From: Tulasnella sp. 424
Taxonomy: Eukaryota; Basidiomycota; Agaricomycetes; Cantharellales; Tulasnellaceae
Length of the DNA stretch: 64,000 bases
Assembly (NCBI GenBank): GCA_019633425.1
Contig: WSUB01000017.1
Location: 186,001 to 250,000, forward strand
Direction of reading: 5' to 3'
Position 1 is the stretch's first letter; each line of letters opens with the position of its first letter. Below, in pieces: positions 24,262-36,774 of the stretch. The notes beneath the pieces were generated by a model that saw only the letters and a list, made by a program, of their open reading frames with translations, was not told the DNA's origin and made no database searches. Both the position numbers and the translations under genes were made by a program.

Positions 24262-27200
24262 ATGGCCCCCAGCAGCGACACCGTCCTTGCGACGGCTCTC
24301 GCAGTGGTCAGGTTCTTTGGACCAGCGATTTTATGCCTCATCGACCTCTCACTCACGACTTTCAACGCTAACGATAAAACTGGTCAAACACACGGTCCGA
24401 TCGTCCAGGTTACCGTCCCGGTCATCAAGCCCCGTCGCTCGTTCATCAACCTGATACTCTCCGTCGCTGCTCTAACGTACTTGCTCGATGGTACAGTAGT
24501 CGTTCTGAGGGCAGTGTTCTGGAAGACGTGGGAGGGAGCTTCAAGCATCAAGTGGAATGGCATCGAAGTCGCTGACGTCCTTGGTTTGCTCGCGTTCTGG
24601 GGTCTCCTGATCGTCGGCACCTGGAAAGACGCAAAGGACATCCCAGTATGGACCAGCAGGCGCGTCAAGACGTTCGCCGTCGTCGCTCTCCTGTTCGAGG
24701 CTGCCCACACTGCTCTCCTGGGTGCAACTTTAGGCGACGGTAAGTTTCGTTACGCGTACCCCGCCCGAGCCTTTCTTCTTTTCCCTTCACATCAATCTCA
24801 AAAACCTTCTTTTACTGATTATCTCCACCCATAACGTATAGAACCTCAACCGCCGCCACCTCACGTCCCCGAAGTGCCAATCCCTCCAGGCCTCATTTGG
24901 GCTCCGTTCCTTCACATTTCCTTATCTGCCTTCCGGCTCTTGCTACTCATTGTCCTCGTTCCCGTCCTTTGGAAGCCGGTCACCACCTACGTCGTTTCTT
25001 CGGATCGTGAATCATCTGAAGCCACCGCCGTTGGAGAGCCGAGTGGCGTTCATGGCGATAGCGACCATGCAGTGTCAGAGGCACAAGGAGAGTCATCAGG
25101 GCTCCTCGCCCCCATCCCAAAGAAGGCCACTGGTCAATACGGAACCTTCCTTCCGCCTCCTTCTAACGCGCCTTCGATTCATTCGTCTTCTCCCGGACCC
25201 AGCAGCGAACACAATGTTCCCATTAAGCCCAAGCCGATCAAGGAGAAGGCTCCGGAAGAGGTATCATGGAGGGAGACGTTCACCAAGCTTCGCCGACTGT
25301 TGCCGTACCTCTGGCCGCACAATAACATCAAGTTGCAATTCCTTGCGTCACTTTGCATGGTCATCCTCCTCGTCGGCCGAGTGATCAATATCCTCCTGCC
25401 GTTGACCCTCCGTGGGCTGGTGCAAGATCTTGAAACCGGAGTTGGATTCCCGCTCCTCTTGATCTTTGCCTATGCTGGTCTTCGCTTCTTGCAAGGGTCT
25501 GGTGGACTCAACGCGCTCCGTGATGTAAGAACGTTCCGTTAGTGTTGAAGACGATATCTGACGCTATTATTTAGGTTCTTTGGGCACCAGTGATGCAATA
25601 TTCGGATAGAGGTGCGCAATGAATAAGGGTCCTTCCCAAAGCGGATCCTGACGATCCCTTTCTTCGTTTCAGAAATGTCGCAACTCAGCTTCGACCACCT
25701 GTTGAACCTTTCCTTGGCATTCCACACAAAGCGGAAGACTGGAGAGGTTCTTCGTGTGTTGGATCGTGGTGCAGCCATCAACCATGTCTTTGAAGTCCTC
25801 CTGTTCAACATCATTCCGACACTTTTCGACATCGTTGTGGCCCTTGGGGCGTTCTTCTACTTCTTCGGATGGACCCTGTGTCTTCTCATCGCGGTCGTGA
25901 TGACTTTCTACAGTGAGTTTGGGGTTTCGGCGGCTAGAAAGTTTCTCACTAATAAAATTTTTTCCCCCTCCAGTTGCTGCTAGTGTATGTTTTCACCCGG
26001 AATTTGGTTACTTTGACATACCGAACTAACGAAAACCCCTGTAGGTTATCCTCACCCGATGGCGAACCAAGCTCCGTCGGGCTATGAACGACAAGGACAT
26101 TGTAAGTTCCCCATTGAATCTTTGTTTCCACTTCCACTAACTGTTCTCGGTCAGATCACCCGAGGCATCCATACTGATTGCTTGCTCAACTACGACACCG
26201 TCAAATACTTCGGTGGCGAGCAGCACGAAGGGGAACGCTACAGGAAGGCAATTGCGGAGTATCAGGCTTTGGAGTATAAAGTTATCACCTCTTTGAACCT
26301 CCTCAACTTCATCCAGAACTTGATCATCGTAAGTGCTCTTTTTTTTTTTGCCGAATAGGGAACCCGCGGCATGTATTCACGAGGTCTTTTACAGAGTATC
26401 GGTCTGCTCGTTGGTTCTTTGATTGTGGCTCACCGCGTCGTCTACGCTGGCCTCAGCTCTGCCGATTACGTCTTCTTCATCACGTACCTTATTCAGGTAA
26501 GGATGCGCGTTACAAGATAAAGGCTATGGCTAACTTGTTCCCCTGAAGCTCTACGGCCCACTCAACATGCTCGGATACATCTATCGAACCCTCAACCAGA
26601 ACCTCGTCGATACCGAGAAGCTGCTGAACTTGCTCGCTGAACCTACGGAGGTCAATGACAAGCCTGGTGCCCCCGATCTTGAAGTGACGGATGGTGTAAT
26701 TACTTTCGGTAAGGCTTAGCAGGTTTCTCGTGCTCTAAAACTAGTCTTAACATTCTGCGCCCTTAGAAAACGTTAATTTCTCTTACGACAACAAGACCAC
26801 GGCACTTCACGATGTTAATTTCACGATTCCCAAGGGACACTCGCTCGCGCTTGTCGGAGAGAGCGGAGGTGGCAAGAGCACGATTCTCCGTCTGCTGTTC
26901 CGCCAGTACGACTTGAAGGAAGGCCAAGGCCGCATCTTGATCGACGGACAGGACATCCGAGACGTCACTCAGTCTAGCTTGAGGAAGGCCATCGGCGTCG
27001 TCCCTCAGGATAGCGTCCTCTTCAACGCCTCTATTGGATACAACATCGGGTAAAGGAGAATCTGATGGTGCTCTGAATTTGGACGTAGCTGATGGGTTTT
27101 CGTTTTAGGTACGGCAAATTTGGAGCATCTCAAGAGGAAATCGAGACAGCCGCCGCCGCAGCTCAGATGCACGACCGTATCATCTCATTCCCTGACGGCT

Positions 27201-28997
27201 ATGAAACCAAGGTTGGAGAGCGTGGCGTTCGCCTGAGCGGTGGTGAGAAGCAGAGGGTCTCGATTGCAAGGACGTTCCTGAAGGTGCGAGAAAGAAGCCT
27301 TTAATGGTTGGCGGTTAATTAATTGCCCTTATGGGCGGCTGTCGACAGAATCCTAAGATCTTGGCGCTTGACGAAGCTACTTCGTAAGTTGCTGGTAACT
27401 CTGGAGCGTGATGATTTTATTAAAATTCGTCTCGTTTGTAGTGCATTGGACACTGCTACGGAAAAGGATATTCAAAAGGCTCTGCTCGACTTGGTGAGGA
27501 TCGTCCTATTAATTTATGTTTTGCACAAACTCACTGACGATGTTTTGCAGATCGAAGGACGCACGTCAATCTCCATCGCTCACAGGTTGTCTACTATCGC
27601 CACTGCCGACATGTGAGTACTTCTATGTTAACGGTATCGACGAGACTCTAATATTGATTGGGATGTCTAGCATCTTGGTCCTCAAGGATGGTCAAATCGT
27701 CGAATCCGGAAGCCACAAAGATCTCTTGGCCCAGGGCGGTTACTTCGCTGAGATGTGGCAGAAGCAGATTTCCAGTGATAAAGCGCAGGGACCTTTCGAT
27801 GGTCCCAGCGGTGATCTCAAGGCCCCCAGCGGCGACGTCAAGGGATATGACGTTGGTCATGAAGTCCAACCCACGGATGCTACCGTCGTCCCGGCTCCCG
27901 AGGTCTTGCCTGAGTCTGAGCAACTTCCATTCTTGGCACCCGGTCCTGCTATGGTTCCTCTGCCCCCTACTGAAGCGGAACTTCAAGCTGCGGCTGACGC
28001 CGAAACTGGACCCTGGGCTGCTGTTGAGGATGCTAAAGCAGCTTCGGTTCGGGCCGGCGATGCGTCTATCAAGGAATCTGTTGCTCCCTCGGTCCAAGCT
28101 CCATCTGCACGAGTGATCTCCCTCTCGGACGACCCTGCCGAGGTCAAGGCCACGACTTCTGAATTTGCTGCTCCGAACACCGTCTCACCTCCGCTTGCCT
28201 TCCCATCGTCTCCTCCGCTTGCCTTCCCGACATCCGACGACGCCTCCAGCCAACGCCATTCTCTCAGTAGTGCTCCTGCCGCGATTACGTTCAAGGATCA
28301 AGAACCACCAACCACTCCTGAGCAGAAGGCTGAGAAAGAGCCGAAGAGGAAGCGAATCTCGTCTCAGAACTTGCAACGTCTCGCCCGCAGGATCACGCTC
28401 GGAGGCAGGAAGCCTTCCGAGGACCCCGCCGCAGACACCACGGCAAACGTCACGGCAACCCCCGATACTGCTACTCCCTCCGTCTCGCCTCCAGTTTCTT
28501 TCCCATCCGGTGCTCCTCAAGCGTTCCCGAGCTCCGACGACTCTTCGAGCCGGCGTCAGTCTGTCATTGGTGCTCCGAGCTCGATCACGTTCAAAGACCA
28601 GGAATCACCCAACGTTACGAGCGATACCGAGTCCAAGGTGAAGCGCATCGCAACTCAGAACATCCAACGTCTCGCCCGCAGGATCTCGATTAGCGGCAGG
28701 AGGTCATCATCGCACAAAGACCAGTTGCCTGGAAGCGGAACTGCTACCCCGGCCAAGAAGGAGGGAGAAACTGCGACCCCACCGCTGAGCCGAGGCCATA
28801 GCGTCAGTGGAAGCGCCGATCTCACCGACCCAGTTACCCGTACCGGAACGAGTGCAGCAGTTCAAGCGGCTAAAGATCAGGAAGCTGCGGAGAACGCCGC
28901 TGGGAGTGGGAGCGAAGCGTCGACTAGCGGACTCCGAAACGTCCTTCGCCGGAAGAGAACCTCCAAAGGCGGAAGCGGGAGTGGCAGCCAGCTCTAG
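24262..28997 (+). CDS. HMT1/ABCB6-like ABC half-transporter with long repetitive C-terminal tail
   Basis: Fifteen exons give 1291 aa: 24262-24739, 24842-25524, 25575-25611, 25673-25912, 25974-25984, 26045-26101, 26155-26328, 26395-26496, 26549-26708, 26767-27049, 27109-27283, 27349-27383, 27442-27493, 27551-27612, 27671-28997. An extra N-terminal membrane domain (~1-240) precedes a six-helix core with the [16 protein letters not shown] and [11 protein letters not shown] segments typical of the HMT1/ABCB6/ABCB7 group. The nucleotide-binding domain is complete: Walker [10 protein letters not shown] (Lys684), LSGGEKQR ~784, Walker B ILALDE (Glu809), His840. Known relatives sit in the vacuolar or mitochondrial membrane and move heavy-metal-thiol conjugates or porphyrins. 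The ~405-residue tail beyond ~885 is unusual: disordered, P/S/A/T-rich, with an internal duplication. The start ATG has a good context (CCATGGCC). Confidence 0.93.
28181..28710 (+). repeat. In-frame internal duplication in transporter tail
   Basis: Two ~230-nt units, at 28181-28415 and 28481-28710, are offset by ~300 nt. Each encodes in order: S-P-P-(L/V), AFP(T/S)SDD, a Ser-rich R(H/Q)S patch, AxxITFKDQE, a basic KRI(S/A) stretch, and QN(L/I)QRLARRI(T/S) followed by a basic G(R/G)RK/RRS end. Confidence 0.85.
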
Positions 28998-29519
28998 ATC
29001 GACTTGACGACCATCACAACGATAACGCAAGAAAGGCAAAGTGCGAGCTGAGGTCTAGGCCTCGGGTGCAGCACCCCTCTCTTCGCATCACGTACATAAG
29101 CACGAAGAATACCCTCGAAGACCTCACGATCGGAGCTGAACTGCTCGAAATGTCTCGTCTAATTTTCTCATCCTCATTTCCTCTTCCTTGTTCCCATGTT
29201 TCTTTCCATCACTCTATCCAAACCATCCCAACGAATTCCGAGCGGCCATCTCCAGTCTTCCTCATCACCTCGCACTGGCCGGGGACACCAAGCCACACCT
29301 GTGGTCGTGCCCGTCTCATGCCAATTTCAGTAAATTGTATCTAGTTTCTTTCACATCTTATAACCCGTTTCTTCTTCTGAATCGAATCGCAATTGCCTTG
29401 GCCTAAACCGGTGGCACGAGTTGTGCAGTGTGCATGGCTTCTGGGTTATCTCTGTCGGATCATCCCAAAAGTCCGACTGGCCGTGCGCGTGCGGCGCTAA
29501 AGTTGAAAGCCAGTCCCCG

Positions 29520-29526
29520 TATAAAG
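29520..29526 (+). promoter_or_regulatory. TATA box of the RRM protein gene
   Basis: TATAAAG lies ~100 nt upstream of the ATG at 29626 and is followed by a pyrimidine-rich stretch (cccctctctcccccc...), consistent with a strong core promoter. Confidence 0.6.
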
Positions 29527-29625
29527 TTCTAACCCCTCTCTCCCCCCTTTCCTCTCCTTCCCCTTGCTCGAGATCAGATCCAGCATTCACACTCTGCATC
29601 CTCCAGATTCCCCCCTTGCACAAAA

Positions 29626-30591
29626 ATGTCAGCCAAAGTCTACGTCGGTCAGTCTTTTCCCCATTACACTCTTTTTTTTAATTTCGCGTCCTTGCGATCT
29701 GTTTGCGATCTCTGGAGTCGTCGATTGCGCTCTTCGGTTCCTTATCCTGACTGCCCCGTTTTCTCGCATGGTCCCCCTGTAACTGGCTCTCTTCATCAAA
29801 TACTAATGGCACGCACTACTTGCAATATAACGTATGCGGTCTCGTTATCGGCGCGCGTTTCGTGGTTCGTGTGTTCTCCGTTTCTCGTTTCTCTGTTCCG
29901 CTTGATACGTTCGTAGGCAATCTCAGTTGGAATACCAACGATGATACGTTGAGGCAGGTCTTCGGTGCCTACGGTAACATTCTCGATGTGAGCGCTTCTT
30001 GTCTCGTCGACGTTCTGATTGGTACGGTTGTCTGATCATTTGAGCTGTTCTCCTTCGTCGACGCTGTGTCCTTGGCGCGCTCCACAACCCCTCCCCCTCA
30101 CCAGTCCATCGTCATGCGCGACCGCGAGACCGGCCGTTCTCGTGGATTTGGCTTTGTCACCTATGCTTCTGAAGGTGAAGCTCAAATTGCAATCCAAACC
30201 ATGAACGAACAGGAGCTTGACGGCCGTCGCGTCAAGGTCAACCTCGCCAACGCCCGAACTGGGGGTTCCAACCCCAGCGGTGAGATTATCGTTGTCCACC
30301 CACAATCATGTTTGCTGATGGAAAGGATATGCTATACAGGAGGCTTCCAGCAGCAAAGCGGCTACGGTAATGCTGCTGCCGGATACGGCGGCTACGGTGG
30401 TTTCCAGCAGCAGCCCGCATATAGTGGTCAGCCGGCATATGGAGGCCAGGCTTACCCGGCTTATGGTCAACAAATGGGTGGTCAACAACAGTATCCCCCA
30501 AGTAAGCTAGCACGGTCGTTCTCATTGTCTTGGGAGTCGCTGACCGGAGTGCGGCATTTCAGCTGGAGGCTTTGGCGGCCCCAGTTATTGA
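29626..30591 (+). CDS. Small glycine-rich RRM RNA-binding protein
   Basis: Five exons give 152 aa: 29626-29647, 29917-29987, 30105-30279, 30340-30501, 30563-30591. A single N-terminal RRM (~4-82) has RNP2 KVYVGNLSW and RNP1 SRGFGFVTYA, plus the ELDGRRVKVNLANAR end that is highly typical of the CIRBP/GRP class. The C-terminal third is G/Y/Q-rich (GGFQQQ, GYGGYGG, AYGGQAYP) and ends GGFGGPSY. Known members are mRNA chaperones and regulators of splicing and stress translation. Intron 1, after codon 7, is 269 nt, several times longer than other introns here. Confidence 0.92.
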
Positions 30592-31438
30592 GCACTCTGA
30601 AGCACTTGGTATGTCGCCGGCGCACGGCATATCGTCATGCCTCTTTCATCCCTAACCTGCCACTCGAATAGGAATCAGATCTTTCTTTTCACTGTGAGCC
30701 TATCATTCCACCGAACCCAAGAAATTCGCCCTCATCGCACGCAACCCTCGGATTCCAAAACAACTTCCCCCCAAATTTCCATTCACGGCAAAAAATCATT
30801 GTAACTTTTCTTTCCTTTCTTTCTTTTTCAAATTTTTCTTTCCCTCTCTCTCTCCCAACTCTCACCACCCACAGCTGATATACTTGTTGTACATCACTCC
30901 CCGTGCCCCGTTCGTGTCCACACCGTTCCTCCCGTTAGTCTGTTAGCTTGGTTCTCTGGTCTCTACTCCCTTGATTTGATCACTGTATCCCTGCGAACGT
31001 CGTCCCCCGATGTACCATTGTTGTATTAAGCTCAATCGAAATCCAAACCCTGGTTGATCGTCCTGTTTGTCCGTCAGTTTAGTTATCGACGTGAACGTGG
31101 GACGGCCCTGAGTCGGCTAGCAAGACCTGGCAGATCCCGAAGCGGTACTAGTCGCGCTTTTCTCCGTTCCCCGTGTCACCCTTCCTTCGCGCGTCTCGTC
31201 TCTCACCTTTCCTCTCGTTTTTTATTATTTCAAAATCACTCTCCAAGCCATTCCCTCTTCTTCTTTTTAATCTTCATCGCCCATCCTGGCATTCTTGCGT
31301 CAATCAGCGCAGCAGCCAACGCGCGCTCCAAATGCCCCACCCTCAGCGTACAGTCGACGAGCGACCACCAGCTATGGAAGCACCCCGTTGAACCCTACCG
31401 CTGCGGAAAAAGCCAGCAGAAGAACCTCAAGGATCGAC
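30592..31438. other. Intergenic spacer, ~850 bp
   Basis: T/C-rich 3' UTR-like sequence of the RRM gene (to ~31050), then the presumed leader of the ARF-GEF gene. The reading frame of the ARF-GEF is open back to 31271 but has no ATG before 31439. A possible splice acceptor (caatcag at ~31307) suggests an unrecognised 5' exon. Confidence 0.5.
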
Positions 31439-34400
31439 ATGGACTTTGAACAGGCGCTCAAAGCTGGAGGCACCGTCGTCTTGGAGGAAGGAAGACGTTT
31501 GGAGAGTCTGGGTCTCACCAGCAGCAGCTCACCTCTGGGGAATGGGGGAGAGAGCAGCACTGGCAGGAGCAGCAGCAGACCCGGATCCTCTTCTGCCAGA
31601 CAGCAACCTGCGACACCCACAATCGTCCCTCCCACTCCTGAATCTACCCTCCAGAGGGTCAGTCCCGCGGAGAAACAGCGAAATGCCGCTGGAGAAAAAT
31701 CTAGGTTGCCGGTCCAGTCTGAAACGCCTCAGTCAACTACCACTACAACAACAGCAGCAAAAGCTGGTGGCCCTCTCGCTTCGTCCCCTACTATAATCGG
31801 AGGCGTTCCCTTTCAAGACTCCACCGGGAACGAGGTACAATCCAAACGGCGCAGCCTGTTCCGCACTTCCGGAACAGCAAGCAGTCCAGACCTGGCTGCA
31901 TTGATGCGGAAGGGGAAAGAACGGGGAGGAGGGGTTGGCGGTGTAGAGCAATCGTCCAGTAATGGAAGTGCGCGGACGACTTACCAGCAACAGCAACAAT
32001 ACCAAGATTCCGCCACGCAGAACTCCTCGAATCACCTCTCCCCTCCTGTAGTCATTGGTGGCGGTGGTGGTGGAGCCAGTAGTCAGCCTTCTGGCGCATC
32101 GAATCCAGCAGCTTCTCAATATCAACAAGACCAACACGCTCGACAGAGAACCCGCTCTTCGACATCTTCGTCCTTCTCCGTGATTTCATCACCTTCGCTC
32201 TCGGACGCTCCTCCCCCACCACCGGCCGCGCACGTCAAGAGCAGAGGGAAGATGGCGAAAGCGGAGAAAGTCCTTGGCGTTACGGGTCAAGGTATTGGAA
32301 GCCATTCGGCTTTTGACAATGGGTGGTCGAATACTGAGAGGGTGAGTAGTTGATGGGGACAAGTTACTCGCTCGCTCGCTCGCCCCGATCGTCGCTTTCC
32401 CATTTGACCATGGCTGAATCTTTTTGCTGCAGGCACCTAAACAATCCATTCGGAGCAAGACCAGTGCACTCTGGGGAAAAGTTACAGGTACCACGAGACA
32501 GGTGAGTGGGGATTTTTGATGGGAAACGGTGTCGCTTCCTAGCCCCCCTTCGAATTCTGACCGAGCTCGAAATCCATCGCAGCGTGGTCTGTCTTCGGCT
32601 TCGAGCACCGTCCCGAATACTCCAATCACACCGAACTCGGCCACCACCAACCCTTTTACACAACCGTCTGCGACTCCAAGCTTTTCGGTCTCACCGCCGC
32701 CAGCTCACACCTCTCGATCGCCGTACGGTGCTCGCTCGACCACGCTCCGCGACGACCTCTTTACATCTCCAAAAGCCGCTTCTTCGACCAATTTAACCAA
32801 GCCGTTACCCCCAATATACCCAGGATCGTTCGGGGAGGACGATGGCCGAGGTACCCTGAAAGCCGGAAAAGGAAAGGCCAAAGCCCCCACGATGCCCCCC
32901 GTCAGCGGAGGCGGTAGAGGCAACCGCCGAAGAAGCATGAGCGTCGATGCTATGGACTTGAAGCAGATTTTAGCCATGGGTGGCCGTATTTCTACGGACG
33001 TCAATTTGGAAAAGGCTCATCCTAGCTTGCCGCCGCGAGCCGAGCTTGAATCGAATGACGGGCACAGCCTATTAGGCGGCTGGAACCTCTCGACCACAGG
33101 TGGACTTGATGATTTCCGGGGTTCTTTTGCAGGACTTACCGGTCCTCCCTCCTCTTCAGACGGTCACTCGACGACGAAGCCCAAACCAGGTCGGCCCCGT
33201 GCCCTGACGACGGAGCTCCCACCTCCAGAACTCTTACCCCCAGGTTCAGCCAGGTCCGAAAACTCCAACTCCGTACCTTCAACGCCGTATTTATCGACCG
33301 ACGCCATTGCGCTCAACACGTCGTTTGGAAGTAACGTTTCGGCAGCGACCGCCAAGCCGCCTTCGGAACGCGAGGCTCGGTACTCTTCGGACGTTACGGC
33401 GATGCCCAGCGAACCGGAAATATCAGACCTCTCAGCTTCGGAATCGTCAAAGCCACCGACTAGGAGAGGGTCTATGCGCTCGAGCCCCGGTTTACCGCCT
33501 GGAGCCGCCCCTCCGAGGTTGTATGGGAGTTCGCTCCATGCCCCTTCAGGTTAGTTTTCATGTGCTGTTTGTGACGTAATTTTCGGTCCAACGCGCATCA
33601 TTCCTGACTCGTTCTCTTACGCTCAGACACGTCTCGCCCGAATGCGATGTCTTCGTCCGAACCATCATTAGTCCCGCAACGTTCGGCATTCGCTCGGCGA
33701 GGTTCAGCAGACGTAATAAGCCCTCAGCAAAGCACTGGTGGAAGCTTGCAAGTGTCCATTGACAGCCCTCCACAGACCCGAACGATGCGCCCGTCAACTG
33801 CTTCTTCGAGGCAGTTCCGTATGAACAGTGATCCAGGTTCTGGTCTTGAGGTGTCGGTCTTTGAGTATGGTGGCGATGGTGCTATCTCCTCACCGGCTCT
33901 GGCGTCCGATGATGATGTGGCTTCCCGTGCCAAGTCCCTTGCGGACCGTTGTTGGAGAGAAGATGAGACCTTCAAGGCTAGAGAGAAGATTGCCGAGTGG
34001 TTGGGTGGATCGTAAGCCTTGTCGTTGGTTTCTGGCTTTACCCTCTGCTAACGCGACCTTGTTTGTTAGTGGCACTCTGAACAAGCAAGCCCTATCTTAT
34101 TACATGGATCACTTCGACTTCAAGGGCTACAGACTAGACAATGCATTCCGGTATGTCTATCAACATTCGGGACGCAAAGCCGGGAGCTGATAAGATGTAC
34201 CTAGCCACCTTTGCGGCAAGCTGTACCTGAAAGCCGAAACCCAGCAAGTGGATCGTATCTTGGAGCAGTTTGGTAGACGGTACTGGGACTGCAACCCAGG
34301 AAACATATTCGGAAACCCCAGTGCGTACCTTGGATGAAGATTTGCGAGAAGCCAAGCTCACTCTTGTTTTATCTTAGGCGTCGTCCATTCGGTTGCCTAT

Positions 34401-36563
34401 TCCTTGCTTCTCTTGAATACGGATCTCCACATCGCCGATATCGCTTCCCATATGTCTCGCGGGCAGTTTGTTCGCAACACCCTGTTCGCCATCACCGAAT
34501 CCGCCAGATCGTCCTCTCCGACCTCAGCCGCCCACCCTTCATTGAATCCCGCGGCTCGTGCGTCTACCCCGGACCTCCCATCACACTCGGAGGAAGTCAG
34601 CCGTCGGCAGTCTGGAGAGACGAGCGATCCTACCACCTTGCGTATGAGGTCGAAGCGCAGTGGTAGCATTACCAGTTGGAAGAGTGGGTCGAGGGAAGCT
34701 GTCGGCGGCATGCTTGGGAACGCGTCCACCCCGGCTCTCCTGTCGTCGTCAGCCGTCAATCAACCGAATGGTGCTTCGTCAAACGATGCTAGCAAGCCTT
34801 CTACACCAATCGCCGCTCGTGGTCCACCAGTATTCAGTCGTTCATGGGAAATTGAGATGGAGAACCTGCTCAAGGCATGCGGCTCGAGGTGACGGCTTCC
34901 CCCAGTTCAAAAGCTGAACTTTTCTTGTATAGGACATGTACAACGCTATCAAAGAACGCCAGATCCTTCAGCCCACATCGTCAATGGAGCGCAGTTCAAT
35001 GAGCTCATTAACGCCCGGAAGCACGCTGATAGGTCGAAGCCGGAGTCAGCGTAGAAATGGCAGCACCAATGCACTCAAACGGGGCAGTATCCGTGGCATC
35101 CAGACTCTTCTCGGATCGCAGAGCCCGTACAGTAGCAATAGCAGCAGTACTGACGGCCGTGTCAGTCCTTCGCCTAGCTTTGCAACATCATTCGGAGATG
35201 TAAGTTTACTTCTGTCCGGTCGAAGTTCGCCACTAACTCTCTTCCCCGCAGGCTGTATCCGCTTCGTCTTCATCACTCTTTGCTCCGACGCTTGGGTTTG
35301 CGTCCAACCTCTCTCATACGATCATCAAGGAGGCGCAAGAGGACGACGCTCACAGCATCGACAGCGTTGATACGGCCGACACCACCGTCAGCATCACAGA
35401 TGAGGAGCTCGCCTTGCAGGGAGCACCATGGGCAAAGGAAGGAATGCTATGTCGGAAGCAGTACTGGGAGTCGACTGGCAAGCGAGCGAAGGACAAGAGC
35501 TGGATGGACGTTTTCGTGGTCATCCAGAAGGGAACGTTGAATATGTTTACCTTTGGTGAAATGACTGCGGCTGCCAGTCGGGGAGGTGGTGTGGGCGGCG
35601 GAAATTGGTTGGCCAATGCGACGCCGATGGGAACTGTCAATTTGGCACATTCGTTGGCTCACGTCCTACCCCCACCAGGATACAATCGATCTCGGCCACA
35701 CTGTTTCGTGCTGACCCTTTCAACGGATGCAGTATACTTCTTCCAAGCCGGAACGGAAGACCTTGTCAACGAATGGGTCTCGACCTGTAATTACTGGGCT
35801 GCTAGGACTTCGAAGGAACCTTTGCAAGGAGGTGTCTCAAATATGGAGTATGGCTGGAGTAAAGTGGAACAGAACCAAAACAATCCACATCCCAACAACT
35901 CCGTCGACAACTCGGATGCCTACAGCGATGTGTTCAGCGTTCGCAGCGGCCGCAGCAAGATCAGCAAACGGAGCTTCGACGTCCTCGGGTCATCGCGATC
36001 CAACTACTCCCCCTTCGCGATGGAGAAGATCTTCATTAATGACTGGAAGGCACCCATTCATTCAACGATACCTAGCACGCATGATGAAGAGACGCAAATG
36101 GAGGCCTTGCAGAAGCAGGTCAGCATATTAAAGCGAGAGCTTGCGACTCACGACAAGATTCAAGTTCCGATGCAGAATATGGTTTGTGGCTTTTTTCCGT
36201 ATTCGCCGGAGGCCTTGACTAATTGGTACCCCGCAGTATCAACCTCGCTCGCCAAACTTCATGAAGGCTATGGGCAACTGGGAAGCCAGGTCCAAATACC
36301 TGCTAGCTGAGGTCTTCAAATACGAGACCTACGTGGACTGTCTGCGTGACGCCATGTCGCTTCGCTTGAAGAAACGAGGTGAAAAAGTCCTTGAGCGAGC
36401 ACTGGACGCGGGAACGGAAGGCGAGGCTTTCGCCGGTCTATCTCTTCGACCATCTCGCCGTGGATTGCGCGAAGAGACCATCCAGGAGGCAGAAGAACCT
36501 CTCACACCTGGTCCAACCTCTGCATTTAGTCAACACACTCGTGAAACCGCAACGAGCAGCTAG
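31439..36563 (+). CDS. Sec7-PH ARF guanine-nucleotide exchange factor (EFA6/Yel1-like)
   Basis: Ten exons give 1513 aa from the first in-frame ATG: 31439-32341, 32433-32501, 32583-33549, 33627-34011, 34070-34150, 34205-34320, 34378-34874, 34933-35199, 35252-36181, 36237-36563. About 760 disordered Ser/Pro/Gly-rich residues precede the Sec7 domain (~770-1000). That domain carries the glutamate finger in LKAETQQVDRILEQF (Glu813) and AYSLLLLNTDLH. It is interrupted by a Ser-rich insert before the WEIEMENLLKDMYNAI helix. A PH domain (~1155-1285, WMDVFVVIQKG...VYFFQAGTEDLVNEWV) and a short coiled coil (QMEALQKQVSILKREL) follow. Sec7-PH proteins activate Arf6/Arf3-type GTPases at the plasma membrane and affect polarity; that role is inferred. 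Intron 7 (34875-34932) appears to be GC-AG. A further 5' exon is possible. Confidence 0.88.
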
Positions 36564-36774
36564 GACACATTTTCTTCGCTATGTATCTTATGATATTCCG
36601 CATCTCCCTTCATGCTTCCGAAGTCCATTTATTTACATAATTACCTTCTCGATCTGTATTTTGCTCATATATGTCTCGCAGCCACGCTAGCATAGTATTT
36701 GTCTTTAGGGTATGTGTAGAATAATTTATACCGAGGGTAAATGGAACTAAAATATAGAGTGACAGTGGCAATGC

